DNA of 54,084 bases, taken from NCBI GenBank assembly GCA_902800595.1, contig CADCFA010000010.1:1-54084 (forward strand). The letters run 5' to 3'. Shown here in pieces: positions 7,902 through 19,054 of the stretch (position 1 is its first letter; each line of letters begins with the position of its first letter). The notes under the pieces are model-generated. The model saw only the letters and a list, made by a program, of their open reading frames with translations, was not told the origin of the DNA and ran no database searches. Origin of the DNA: an uncultured Prevotellaceae bacterium (lineage in GTDB: Bacteria; Bacteroidota; Bacteroidia; Bacteroidales; Bacteroidaceae). Made by a program: the position numbers and the translations under genes.

Positions 7902-8888
7902 ATGGATAGCAAGCAACAAGAAACAGCCCCACTGGTGAGCTTTATCATCGCCTGTTATAATCTGCCTGTAAAGCTGCTTAGCGGATGTATCGACAGCATA
8001 CTGGCACTTTCATTATCCTCCAATGAGCGAGAGATCATTGTAGTGGATGACGGCTCCGACGTTAGTCTGATGGATGACCTCATGACTTATGGCGACAACA
8101 TCATCTACGTTCGTCAGAAGCATGCAGGATTAAGCATTGCCCGAAATACAGGCATCCAGATAGCCAAAGGTAAGTACCTGCAATTTATTGATGGCGATGA
8201 CAGTTTAATAAAGCTATCTTATGATTATTGCCTTGACCTCATCCGTCGCCATCAGAATGCCGACATGGTTTTATTCGATTTCTCAAAGCATAATCTAAAA
8301 TCACCAATCCCCTCAACAAAAGAAGTCTCTCCCTTAAGTGGGAGCGATTATATGCGCCACTATAACATTCATGGTATGGCTTGCGGCTATCTGTTCAAGC
8401 GAACTATCTTGGGTGATCTCAGATTCACACCAGGCATCTATCATGAGGACGAGGAGTTCACGCCTCAACTACTGATGCGCGCAGAGATAATATATCCTAC
8501 TCAAGTTAAAGCCTACTATTACAATCAACGTGCTACCTCAATTACCACCAACCAAAATGGCAAACATTTAGTGAAACGATCTCATGATATATTACAGGTT
8601 ATCAAGCATTTACAATACATAGCTGGCAGAATGTCACACAACAATCAATTGGCAATGGAACGCCGAGTGGCTCAGCTTACGATGGACTATCTCTACAACA
8701 TGATGATGCAGTCCCCCTCCACAGAGCGACTTGAAGAAACGGTACAGACATTGCGTGCAGAAGGTCTGTTTCCTCTCCCCGATCGTGATTACACAACTAA
8801 ATACACATGGTTCCGCAAACTGACTAACAGTAAGCTGGGACGTAGGATTCTGATGAGCACATTGCCACTGACCAAAAGGGAAAGATGA
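7902..8888 (+). CDS. Family 2 glycosyltransferase
   Basis: A cytoplasmic-face GT-A enzyme of 328 residues that adds a sugar from a nucleotide sugar to a growing glycan. The N-terminus has the family pattern LVSFIIACYN, the nucleotide-binding EIIVVDDGSD, GLSIARNTGI, and the metal-binding FIDGDD (DxD). The HEDEEF motif at roughly residue 185 fits the catalytic-base region. The C-terminal ~100 residues are helical and basic, as in membrane-associated members. It overlaps the next glycosyltransferase by four bases (ATGA), so the two are translationally coupled. Donor and acceptor are unknown. Confidence 0.88.
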   Translation: MDSKQQETAPLVSFIIACYNLPVKLLSGCIDSILALSLSSNEREIIVVDDGSDVSLMDDLMTYGDNIIYVRQKHAGLSIARNTGIQIAKGKYLQFIDGDDSLIKLSYDYCLDLIRRHQNADMVLFDFSKHNLKSPIPSTKEVSPLSGSDYMRHYNIHGMACGYLFKRTILGDLRFTPGIYHEDEEFTPQLLMRAEIIYPTQVKAYYYNQRATSITTNQNGKHLVKRSHDILQVIKHLQYIAGRMSHNNQLAMERRVAQLTMDYLYNMMMQSPSTERLEETVQTLRAEGLFPLPDRDYTTKYTWFRKLTNSKLGRRILMSTLPLTKRER

Positions 8889-9874
8889 TGGAAGAGATGA
8901 TATCAGTCGTTGTGATTACCTATAATCAGGAGAAGACTATTGCACGTACGCTGGACTCCATCCTGATGCAGAAATGCCACCTTCCTATAGAAATAGTGAT
9001 TGGCGAAGACTGCTCACAGGATCACACCCGTCATATCTGTCAGGCGTATGCCACCAGACACCCTAATGTCATCAGACTGTTTTGTAACCAACATAACAAA
9101 GGGATTGTAGATAACTATTTCGACTGTCTGTTGCAATGTAGAGGTAGATACATTGCCGATTGTGCCGGTGATGATTTTTGGATAGACCCTGAGAAACTGG
9201 AAAAGGAAGTCAAGGTGATGGAGAAAAACCCAAACGTCACGATGGTCATTACCAACTGGCAATATTATGACGAAAAATCACACAAGACTACCCCCAGCCG
9301 ACAACAGCATCATGCGCCCATAACCCCAGGTCGACAATTACTGAAAGCAATGATTACCCAACAGTATATGAGTGTCTTTCATCTTTGTACATCACTTTAC
9401 AGATCCGATGTGTTTAGAAAAGCCTATGAGGAAGATTTGAACCTCTTCCGCCACAAATATTATGTAAGCGAAGATATGCAGATAGCCTTTACGATGGCTC
9501 AACATGGTAATATAGCTTATCTACCTGATATTACGCTCAATTACAGCTGCGAAGGTGTGTCTAACACCACTGACGACATCAAACTCTTTGATTTTGTGCA
9601 AATGACAACCCGGCAGATACAATATATGGCCTATAAAGCAAACATTGATATTCTAGACTTTCTCATTGGCCGTATTTTCGTATTGGGAATGCATGCCTTC
9701 CGCTCACATCAACAAGAACTCTTTCAGAAAACACAGAAATACAAAGAGGAATGGCATGTACCAGAAACAAGGAAGATCACCTGGCTCTTTTTTGTTATGC
9801 AACATGATTGGTTGTGGCGTTTAGGCCTGATACTTCGAAGATGTGTGGTCAACGCAAAGCAATTATGTCCCTAA
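8885..9874 (+). CDS. Family 2 glycosyltransferase, second in pair
   Basis: 329 residues. Motifs in order: ISVVVITYNQ, TLDSILMQ, IEIVIGEDCSQD, HNKGIVDNYFDC and the DxD-region ADCAGDDFWIDPEKLE. The GDDFW-x-DP-x-KL pattern is common in Bacteroidales GT2 enzymes of capsule and O-antigen loci. YVSEDMQIAFTMAQHG matches the later catalytic-base region. The start ATG overlaps the stop of the preceding gene. The 3' end overlaps the convergent GT4 gene by 26 bases. Specificity cannot be assigned. Confidence 0.88.
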   Translation: MMEEMISVVVITYNQEKTIARTLDSILMQKCHLPIEIVIGEDCSQDHTRHICQAYATRHPNVIRLFCNQHNKGIVDNYFDCLLQCRGRYIADCAGDDFWIDPEKLEKEVKVMEKNPNVTMVITNWQYYDEKSHKTTPSRQQHHAPITPGRQLLKAMITQQYMSVFHLCTSLYRSDVFRKAYEEDLNLFRHKYYVSEDMQIAFTMAQHGNIAYLPDITLNYSCEGVSNTTDDIKLFDFVQMTTRQIQYMAYKANIDILDFLIGRIFVLGMHAFRSHQQELFQKTQKYKEEWHVPETRKITWLFFVMQHDWLWRLGLILRRCVVNAKQLCP

Positions 9875-10997
9875 ACAATTGTGCCAATTTCATTCCTACA
9901 GCTTCTGGAGAAGCAAAATGCCTGATGGATTCAGAAATGGTTTTACTGTCTGTATCCTGCCCTATCATTTGACCCATTGCCAGCGATAACCCCTTAATAT
10001 CATCTATGGGCACAATGGTGCTTCCCCCTTCGATTCTTAAACTCTGAGGAATGCAGGAAGTGGCGATCACAGGGATACCTGTAGCCATTGCTTCGAGCAA
10101 CACCAAAGGCTGCACCTCGCTCCTACTTGCCAATACCAGTGCATCGCTCTCATAGAGTAACTCACGAACTGCCGCTTTATCTATCAGACCATACGAGGTC
10201 ATCCCTTCTGACAACAGATTTCGGAATTTTACAGTATCAGTACCTCTGCCTGCGATAATAAGTTCTACATTTGCCCCACTATCATGAAGCTGTTTATATG
10301 CAGGTATCAGCACATCATATCCCTTGCGATAGGAATAGTCAGCAACACAGCAGAATCGAAATGGCCTACCGTTACGAGAAGGACGTTTATGATAGTGAAA
10401 GAAATCGGTATCAATCACATTTGAAAGATACTGCCAACGATATTCTTTACCAAAATAGCAGGCAATCTCCTCAACCAGCTCCTCAGCCACAGGTAGCACC
10501 ATTGCCGCCTGTTCGTAGGCCTGCTTTAAAAAGGGAATCTGCCAGGCATCACTAGGTGCCTTTCCAAACTCTTCCTCCAGACTCATCAGCGACAGATGCT
10601 CTGTGATCACATAAGGCAAGCCATATGCCTTACTGAGCTGCATTGCAACATAACCAGCCCATTTTGCACAATGAGCATGCAGAATATCTGGTTTTCCATA
10701 TTTCTTGATATAATCGCAGAACATCGATTCCACGATACTTACCCAGCGCATCACGTTATGATGCACCATCTTCGGCAAGCCACGTTGAAACGACTGATAG
10801 ATAGTTACATCATCACGCTGATGCTCGTAACGATGATAAGGCAGTAATAGATAATCTTTCAGTCCGATGGTAACTCCTAACTGCACACAACTCAGGATAC
10901 GCACCTCATGCCCTAAAGCCTTCAAAGCCTTAGCTTGCTCCAAACAGAATTCGCCGCCATAGGGAGTAAAGAAAGAGGGTATCTCGAGTATATGCAT
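9849..10997 (-). CDS. Family 4 glycosyltransferase
   Basis: A GT-B fold enzyme of 382 residues. The N-terminal Rossmann half opens with MHILEIPSFFTPYGGEFCLEQAKAL and includes DILHAHCAKWAGYVA and YVITEH. The C-terminal half carries the donor-site signature: CCVADYSYRKGYDVLI, LIIAGRG, and the EX7E-type motif SEVQPLVLLEAMATGIPVIAT. These are typical of retaining GT4 enzymes that build cell-surface glycans. With the adjacent flippase and GT2 pair it forms a small polysaccharide block, though it is transcribed convergently to the GT2 pair. Sugar and acceptor are unknown. Confidence 0.9.
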   Translation of the reverse strand: MHILEIPSFFTPYGGEFCLEQAKALKALGHEVRILSCVQLGVTIGLKDYLLLPYHRYEHQRDDVTIYQSFQRGLPKMVHHNVMRWVSIVESMFCDYIKKYGKPDILHAHCAKWAGYVAMQLSKAYGLPYVITEHLSLMSLEEEFGKAPSDAWQIPFLKQAYEQAAMVLPVAEELVEEIACYFGKEYRWQYLSNVIDTDFFHYHKRPSRNGRPFRFCCVADYSYRKGYDVLIPAYKQLHDSGANVELIIAGRGTDTVKFRNLLSEGMTSYGLIDKAAVRELLYESDALVLASRSEVQPLVLLEAMATGIPVIATSCIPQSLRIEGGSTIVPIDDIKGLSLAMGQMIGQDTDSKTISESIRHFASPEAVGMKLAQLFRDIIALR

Positions 10998-11011
10998 CGT
11001 TTTAGGTGCTT

Positions 11012-11048
11012 AAAAAAAATAGCCGGATACCTTTTGAGATACCCGGCT
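11012..11048 (-). terminator. Intrinsic terminator of rpsP
   Basis: On the minus strand a 10-bp stem with G-U pairs (GCCGGGTATC / GGTATCCGGC) is followed by A and eight T. It lies 24 bases past the rpsP stop. Confidence 0.85.
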
Positions 11049-11071
11049 CCATTTTTCTTTTTGTCGAAGCT

Positions 11072-11567
11072 TTATGCCTCAGCTGGAGCAGCCTCCTCTG
11101 CAGGAGCCTCTGCAGCAGCTTCCTCAGCAGCCTTTGCAGCCTCTGCCTCTGCCTTAGCAGCAGCCTCAGCAGCTTTCTTGTCAGCTACCTTCTTAGCAAT
11201 AGCCTCGTTAACAGCCTTCTCTGCCTTCAGTGCGTTAGCAGCAGCATCCTTCTTAGCCTTAGCCTCAGCCTCAGCGATCTTGGTCAGACCATTCTGCTTA
11301 TCAGCCTTCCAAGCGTCGAACTTCTTCTGACATGCAGCCTCATCGAAAGCGCCCTTCTTAACGCCACCTTTCAGATGCTTCATCAGGTAAACGCCCTCAC
11401 GGCTGAGGATGTTACGTACTGTGTCTGTGGGCTGAGCACCTGTCTCTACCCAGTACAGTGCACGCTCGAAATTCAAATCTACTGTGGCAGGATTGGTGTT
11501 AGGATTGTAAGTACCAATCTTCTCAGTAAATCTACCATCACGTGGTGCACGAGATTTTTGTTGCCAT
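11072..11567 (-). pseudogene. rpsP: 30S ribosomal protein S16 with a frameshifting deletion near the start
   Basis: S16 is an essential small-subunit assembly protein. The expected start ATGGCAACAAAAATC (MATKI) is at 11567, but the frame then stops after nine codons. The rest of S16 begins in another frame at [23 protein letters not shown] and runs normally through [24 protein letters not shown] to the usual C-terminus. Against the family, about 19 residues (RLQR...IVIAD) are missing; roughly 59 bases are lost, which changes frame. The last ~60 residues are an Ala/Lys/Glu-rich extension, common in Bacteroidetes S16. Because S16 is essential, this must be an assembly or sequencing error, or a second intact copy exists elsewhere. 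Confidence 0.88.
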
Positions 11568-11628
11568 TTTGTTGTAATTTTGTTGTTATAAATTGAATTT
11601 CAATGCCATTATCTCGTAATAGCGGCTG

Positions 11629-11636
11629 CAAAGGTA
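11629..11636 (-). promoter_or_regulatory. -7 element of rpsP
   Basis: TACCTTTG on the minus strand, 62 bases upstream of the rpsP ATG. No clear -33 TTTG is visible. Confidence 0.6.
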
Positions 11637-11676
11637 CTACTTTTTAAGCGATCACACACATAGCACGTACCATATT

Positions 11677-12306
11677 TTATTGTTTTTTAACAACTGAGAT
11701 ACCTGCCTGAAGACCTGGGATGCGTTTTGACATCTTAATCAGACGTTTATTGGCCTTTGTATCCTTCATCGCACCTAGTGCCTTCAGGCCTGTCAGCAAC
11801 TTATCCACATCTATCAACATCATCATCGCGTCTTTCTCATGATGGAGGGTGACTTCTGCTGTCACTATACAATCCATGCCCATAATAAGTTTATCACCAT
11901 TCAGAAGCCACAGGCCTCTTTTCGCATGACCGGCAATGACACGATCGAAGTGACTGTCCTTGTAGAACGTAAAGTGGGTATTCTCAGATGTAATGTTACT
12001 CTTGTCGATATAGTCCTGCAACAGTTTCTCCAACTGGTTTGCCACAGCGTTTTCTGCAAACTTCAACAGCACATTACCCTTTGTGGCATAGATGGCAGGT
12101 TCCTTATAGGCCCAAGTGCCAATCAGCGTATCGGCATGCTCCTTTTTCGTCTTAAACGATTCCGATATTTTCGAATAAGCATCCTTCACGTTACCCGACT
12201 TCACACCAGCCTTCACACTGTCAGCTGTTTCCCTGACCGTCTGAGCTTGTGTGCTACCAGCCATCAGCATCATCAGGGCAAGACCCAATATTCTCATTGA
12301 TTTCAT
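11677..12306 (-). CDS. Secreted DUF4923-like protein
   Basis: 209 residues with a signal peptide of about 21 residues (MRILGLALMMLMAGSTQAQ). The mature part starts with a charged helix, then LIGTWAYKEPAIYATKGNVLLKF. The GTW-x-Y-x-x-P-A pattern followed by a lipocalin-like barrel is what I associate with DUF4923 of Bacteroidetes. The function of that family is unknown. The protein is expected to be periplasmic or outer-membrane associated. Start at 12306 (MKSMRIL) or three codons later is equally possible. It is monocistronic, with a -7 element at 12332-12339. Confidence 0.65.
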   Translation of the reverse strand: MKSMRILGLALMMLMAGSTQAQTVRETADSVKAGVKSGNVKDAYSKISESFKTKKEHADTLIGTWAYKEPAIYATKGNVLLKFAENAVANQLEKLLQDYIDKSNITSENTHFTFYKDSHFDRVIAGHAKRGLWLLNGDKLIMGMDCIVTAEVTLHHEKDAMMMLIDVDKLLTGLKALGAMKDTKANKRLIKMSKRIPGLQAGISVVKKQ

Positions 12307-12331
12307 AAGCTATAATTATAGAATTCTGTGG

Positions 12332-12339
12332 CAAAGATA
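12332..12339 (-). promoter_or_regulatory. -7 element of the DUF4923-like gene
   Basis: TATCTTTG on the minus strand, 25 bases before the ATG at 12306. Confidence 0.7.
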
Positions 12340-12382
12340 CAAAAAAATACCCAATGAACTTACGACTTTTCCTAAAAATTTG

Positions 12383-12390
12383 TAACTTTG
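12383..12390 (+). promoter_or_regulatory. -7 element of the downstream glycosyltransferase
   Basis: TAACTTTG, 27 bases before the ATG at 12418. It diverges from the preceding -7 element. Confidence 0.7.
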
Positions 12391-12417
12391 TGCACAAATT
12401 TAAATGTAGAATCATTC

Positions 12418-13299
12418 ATGCAAAGCCTCTCCGTACTCATAGCGGCCTATAATTGTAACTGTCTGCCTTTGGTAGAGCAGTTATTGCCGATGTTGCAGAA
12501 CAATCTTGAGGCTTACGAGGTGATTGTGTCCGACGATGCAACTGCTAATCCTGAAATCACGAAAGCCAATGAAGCCATCAACCAGTTGCCTGGCTGTCGT
12601 TATATTCTGAAACCGAAGAACACTGGCAGTGCTGCCAATCGCAACTATCTGGGAGCTATCAGCCAATATCCTTTGCTGCTGTTTCTTGACTGTGACATCT
12701 CTGTCACCAACGAGCAATTTATTAGGCAATACCTCGTCGCTACACCCATCGATGGTGTTGTGAATGGTGGTATCAGCATCGTCAACGATGAGCAACTAAG
12801 GCACAATCTCCGATATTGCTACGAGCATGCTGAAGCTGCAGCCCACACGGCAGACAAGCGTCAGGCTAACAGATACCAACATTTCCGCTCTACCAACTTC
12901 ATGATAACTCGTGATGCCTTTGAGCGTTGCTCTTTCGATGAACGGTTTACTCACAGCGGTTATGAAGATGTTCTTTATGGCAAACTATTAAAGCAGAAGC
13001 ACATCAACGTGATGCATATCGACAATCCCGTTCTGATGACCAAATTCGAAAGCAATCCTGATTACGTGTCAAAGATTGAGCGCAGTCTGCGCACGCTCCA
13101 CACTTTCCAGAATGACTTGCGAGGCTATTCCCGAATGCTCACCTTCGTATCAGGCATTCATCTTTCTATTGTAAGGGACCTGATTCGGCTATGGCACCGG
13201 CTCTTTGGAAAAGCAGAGAGACGGAACCTTTGCGGATCCCGTCCCTCACTATTGGTTTTCAAACTATATCGTTTGGGCTATTATCTCAGCCTTCAATAA
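12418..13299 (+). CDS. Family 2 glycosyltransferase
   Basis: 293 residues from the ATG at 12418; an upstream in-frame TTG at 12388 overlaps the promoter and was rejected. GT-A motifs are LSVLIAAYN, EVIVSDDATAN, NTGSAANRNYL and the metal-binding region LLFLDCDI. FTHSGYEDVLYGKLL matches the catalytic-base segment. The C-terminal region is basic and amphipathic, so it is probably membrane-associated. It stands alone rather than in the main glycan block, and converges on a secreted-protein gene 6 bases away. Substrate unknown. Confidence 0.87.
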   Translation: MQSLSVLIAAYNCNCLPLVEQLLPMLQNNLEAYEVIVSDDATANPEITKANEAINQLPGCRYILKPKNTGSAANRNYLGAISQYPLLLFLDCDISVTNEQFIRQYLVATPIDGVVNGGISIVNDEQLRHNLRYCYEHAEAAAHTADKRQANRYQHFRSTNFMITRDAFERCSFDERFTHSGYEDVLYGKLLKQKHINVMHIDNPVLMTKFESNPDYVSKIERSLRTLHTFQNDLRGYSRMLTFVSGIHLSIVRDLIRLWHRLFGKAERRNLCGSRPSLLVFKLYRLGYYLSLQ

Positions 13300-13305
13300 T
13301 TATTC

Positions 13306-13794
13306 TTATTCAGCCATATCGCTGGGGATGACTGAGAAGGTCAGCTTCTCATAACCCTCAAAGTCGTCGAACTGCACCTGGAAGTTGGCATACTGATAGT
13401 AGTTACCGCCAGTATTGTGCGTATCCTTGATGGAATTGCTCTGAGCAAGGGCATTCAGGATCTTGTTATATACCACCTTATCGTTGCTTTCATCAGCGAT
13501 CTGGATAGCCATAGAGGTCACATAACCGTTCTCCACCTTATAGGTATAGTCACCACAAGCATAAAGTTGGAAATCCTCAGTCTCAAGAATCGTTTCCAGC
13601 TCACCAACCTTCTCTTTCAGTTCCTCAAAGGTGAGATTAACATGATTGATAGGCTCGCGATTCTCGTCGAGCTTAATATAAGTGGTGTCAACTTCGCTGG
13701 TGACATTGTTTTCTTCTGCGTTCATCGTTGTTGTACCTGCAAGCATCAGCATACATGCAAGTGCCATTTTCATCATCTTTTTCATCTCTTTCAT
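13306..13794 (-). CDS. Secreted protein of unknown function
   Basis: 162 residues from MKEMKKMMKMAL at 13794. The in-frame extension to 13836 runs close to the promoter -7 element (13851-13858), so the shorter form is preferred. The signal peptide has a hydrophobic core ALACMLMLAGTTTMNA. The mature part is acidic: EENNVTSEVDTTYIKLDENREPINHVNLTFEEL in two halves, then a predicted alpha/beta segment. I do not recognise a family. It has no lipobox, so it is periplasmic or exported. Monocistronic. Confidence 0.7.
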   Translation of the reverse strand: MKEMKKMMKMALACMLMLAGTTTMNAEENNVTSEVDTTYIKLDENREPINHVNLTFEELKEKVGELETILETEDFQLYACGDYTYKVENGYVTSMAIQIADESNDKVVYNKILNALAQSNSIKDTHNTGGNYYQYANFQVQFDDFEGYEKLTFSVIPSDMAE

Positions 13795-13850
13795 CTTTAA
13801 ATTCGTTATCTCAAAACCTGATTTGTAACAAATCATCTCTTTTTCGGGTG

Positions 13851-13881
13851 CAAAGTTAACAATTTATAAGTTATTATCCAA
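13851..13881 (-). promoter_or_regulatory. Promoter of the unknown secreted protein
   Basis: On the minus strand TTG (13879-13881), 20 bases, TAACTTTG (13851-13858). Confidence 0.7.
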
Positions 13882-13909
13882 CTCTTTTTGGAAAAAAATT
13901 CATAAAATA

Positions 13910-13953
13910 ACCATCTGCGGCGTTCTTTTTGATAAAAGTCAACCGCAGATGGT
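13910..13953 (-). terminator. Hairpin after the beta-galactosidase gene, probable terminator
   Basis: ACCATCTGCGG (13910-13920) and its perfect complement (13943-13953) enclose a 22-base loop that can itself pair (CTTTTT with AAAAG). It lies 33 bases after the GH2 stop. The following T-run on the minus strand is weak (TTATTTT), so termination is likely but not certain. Confidence 0.6.
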
Positions 13954-13986
13954 ATCAAATTGCAATCTATGAGGAGCTTTTCGATG

Positions 13987-17040
<3,054 letters not shown>

Positions 17041-17054
17041 TTATAATTTAGTTT

Positions 17055-17765
17055 TTACTCGTAATCGTCAATCACCGCATTCATGAAGTCCATCATAGGC
17101 TTTGCCGCCAGGAATATCTCCTCCATCTCATCGAGCCAGCCGTCACCCTCAAAGAAACTGTCGGGCACCGCATGCCACGCACAATAGTCCTTCAGGCGCA
17201 GATAGCGCACGTAAGGCCAGTCACGAGGGAAACCCGATGGACAGGTCTTCAACTTCTCCAGTCCGAAGCCCTGCGGTTGGTCCCAACTCTCATTCATCGA
17301 GGTAGAGCCCGAGTCGGCAAAATACTTCAGAAACGCCTCGCTCTCCACACACTTGAGCCACGCCTCCGTATTGCCCATCATCTCATTACGGCACGAGGTG
17401 AGGATATTCGTAGGAAGCCAGTAGTTACCTACCGCCACCAGACAGTGCCCTGGTTCCAGATGCAGGTAATAACCGCCTCGCAGTGCTTTCTTGCCCTTCG
17501 CACAGATATAGGCACCTAAGTGATTCTTATACGGCGATTTGTCAGGCGAGAACCGTGTGTCACGGTTGAAGCGATAGGTACAGTCCTTCACCTTCAGATG
17601 CGCCACCTCAGGATCAAACGACACGATCCGCTCCAGTGCCTGAGCCACCCCCTGCTCAAAGTCAGCTCTGATGGCATCGTATTCAGCCTTATGTTCCAGA
17701 TACCAGGCTCGATTGTTATTTGCAGCAATCTGCCTCAGGTATTTCAGTATTCGCTTTGCGTTCAT
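17055..17765 (-). CDS. DUF2461 family protein
   Basis: 236 residues, cytoplasmic. The pattern ILKYLRQIAANNNRAWYLEHKAEYD, then TYRFNRDTRFSPDKSPYKNHLGAYI, then GGYYLHLEPG matches the DUF2461 (TIGR02453) family, whose function is not established. Length is normal for the family. It is first gene in the operon with the GH2 beta-galactosidase; co-transcription is probably incidental, since the family occurs in many contexts. Confidence 0.85.
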   Translation of the reverse strand: MNAKRILKYLRQIAANNNRAWYLEHKAEYDAIRADFEQGVAQALERIVSFDPEVAHLKVKDCTYRFNRDTRFSPDKSPYKNHLGAYICAKGKKALRGGYYLHLEPGHCLVAVGNYWLPTNILTSCRNEMMGNTEAWLKCVESEAFLKYFADSGSTSMNESWDQPQGFGLEKLKTCPSGFPRDWPYVRYLRLKDYCAWHAVPDSFFEGDGWLDEMEEIFLAAKPMMDFMNAVIDDYE

Positions 17766-17785
17766 TGCTTTTACATTTTAGACTG

Positions 17786-17816
17786 CAAATTTACGAAAAA
17801 ACACCCAAATTCCAAA
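17786..17816 (-). promoter_or_regulatory. Promoter of the DUF2461-GH2 operon
   Basis: On the minus strand TTTG (17813-17816), 19 bases, TAAATTTG (17786-17793), 20 bases before the ATG. Confidence 0.8.
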
Positions 17817-17866
17817 CTTTTCCCCTATTTTTTCATCCCTCGTATGGCATCGACATTAAAATGTTG

Positions 17867-17874
17867 TATCTTTG
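17867..17874 (+). promoter_or_regulatory. -7 element of nth
   Basis: TATCTTTG, 23 bases before the ATG at 17898. Confidence 0.7.
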
Positions 17875-17897
17875 CAGACGTATTTGAAGATAACGAT

Positions 17898-18551
17898 ATG
17901 AGAAAGGCAGAAAGATACGAACGGATTTTGGCGCACTTCAGGGCACAGATGCCAGAGGTGACCACCGAACTGGAGTTTGATAGCGTGTTTCAGTTGCTGG
18001 TGGCGGTGATTCTGAGTGCACAGTGTACTGACAAGCGCATCAATCAGGTGACTCCAGAGTTGTTCAGACATTTCTCTGATGCAAAGACGATGGCACAGGC
18101 AGAGCCCGAAGAGGTGTTGGAGTATATCAGCAGCGTCTCCTACCCTAATGCCAAAGCCGACCATCTGGTGAAGATGGCTAAAGCACTGGTGGAGCATCAT
18201 GCAGGTGAGGTGCCGTCTGACATGAACGCCCTACTCGACTTGCCTGGCGTGGGACGCAAGACGGCAAACGTGATTCAGAGTGTGGCTTTTGGCAAATCGA
18301 CGTTAGCCGTTGACACCCATGTGTATCGGGTGGCTCACAGACTCGGACTGGTCGGCAAGCGTGACAACACGCCGTTCAAGGTAGAACAGGAACTGGTGAA
18401 GCACATACCTGCAGAAGACATCCCCAATGCGCACCACTGGCTGTTGCTGCACGGACGCTACGTCTGCACATCAAGAAAGCCGCATTGTGAGAAGTGCGAG
18501 ATAGAAAAATATTGTGCAAAACAAATAGAGGGCTCGAAATTAGACCACTAA
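17898..18551 (+). CDS. nth: Endonuclease III
   Basis: A base-excision repair DNA glycosylase/AP lyase of 217 residues acting on oxidised pyrimidines. The start MRKAERYERIL at 17898 lies 23 bases after a -7 element. The helix-hairpin-helix is LPGVGRKTANVI, with the catalytic Lys in LLVAVILSAQCTDKR and the catalytic Asp in AVDTHVYRVAHRLGL. The C-terminal [4Fe-4S] ligands fit C-X6-C-X2-C-X5-C (CTSRKPHCEKCEIEKYC). All landmarks are present and the length is normal. Confidence 0.95.
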   Translation: MRKAERYERILAHFRAQMPEVTTELEFDSVFQLLVAVILSAQCTDKRINQVTPELFRHFSDAKTMAQAEPEEVLEYISSVSYPNAKADHLVKMAKALVEHHAGEVPSDMNALLDLPGVGRKTANVIQSVAFGKSTLAVDTHVYRVAHRLGLVGKRDNTPFKVEQELVKHIPAEDIPNAHHWLLLHGRYVCTSRKPHCEKCEIEKYCAKQIEGSKLDH

Positions 18552-18722
18552 TTTGCTTTTTTAACAAACTTTACAAACCAGCCTCTGAGAATCGCGCAAA
18601 ATTCACCAATCCAAACTTGGGGCTAAAATACGCGAATTTTGAGCCATTTCGTAAACCTTTGAATATCTGAGGCTTACAAAATCGGCACATCTTCAAACAA
18701 GAAAAAACAACCCGAAAAGTAG

Positions 18723-18832
18723 CTTTTTACACCTCAAAAAGTTACTTTTTACTATTAATTCTGGCACTTTTTACCTTTAAATCTAGCACTTTTTCCCATT
18801 AATGGGAACAATTTTTCAATAACTATGCAGTA
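18723..18832. repeat. Degenerate direct repeat with an exact 22-base period
   Basis: CTTTTTAC starts at 18723, 18745 and 18767, CTTTTTCC at 18789 and the weaker ATTTTTCA at 18811: five positions exactly 22 bases apart. Only the first eight bases (and a preceding A in most units) are conserved. The rest of each unit varies. Confidence 0.85.
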
Positions 18833-18872
18833 AAATTTCCATAACCTAACCGCATGTTCCCTTGCAGGGAAC
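18793..18872. repeat. Two TTCCC...GGGAA palindromes
   Basis: TTCCCATTAATGGGAA (18793-18808) is a perfect 16-base palindrome. GTTCCCT-tgc-AGGGAAC (18856-18872) is a second with a three-base centre. Both carry the GGGAAC/GTTCCC core and are about 64 bases apart centre to centre. The first lies inside the 22-base array. Confidence 0.85.
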
Positions 18873-18993
18873 GCCCCTTTTGCTTACTTTTCGCCAATAC
18901 CTTCTCCTAGAACGCCCCATTCCGAGGTGTTAAATTTAGGCATAATTCCTTTACACTACACCATCATCCCAAACAAAAAAACCACGAATAAAC

Positions 18994-19054
18994 TTGCCGA
19001 TATCGGCAAAAATCACTATCTTTGCAGCAAGAATCGGCCCCAAAACTTGCCGAT
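18994..19054 (+). promoter_or_regulatory. Palindromic operator and half-sites at the fic promoter
   Basis: TTGCCGATATCGGCAA (18994-19009) is a perfect 16-base palindrome lying where the -33 element should be. The half-site ATCGGC recurs at 19033-19038 and GCCGAT at 19049-19054 (extended TTGCCGATA, 19047-19055). The -7 element TATCTTTG (19017-19024) lies between them. The Fic protein itself has an N-terminal HTH, so autoregulation is the obvious inference. Confidence 0.8.

Noticed and set aside
7829-7948. N-terminal extension of the flippase gene
   Set aside because: The extra codons cross both divergent promoters; the start at 7828 fits the family N-terminus.
18723-18832. CRISPR array
   Set aside because: The period is regular, but only about eight bases per unit are conserved, units are 22 bases in total and no cas genes are near.
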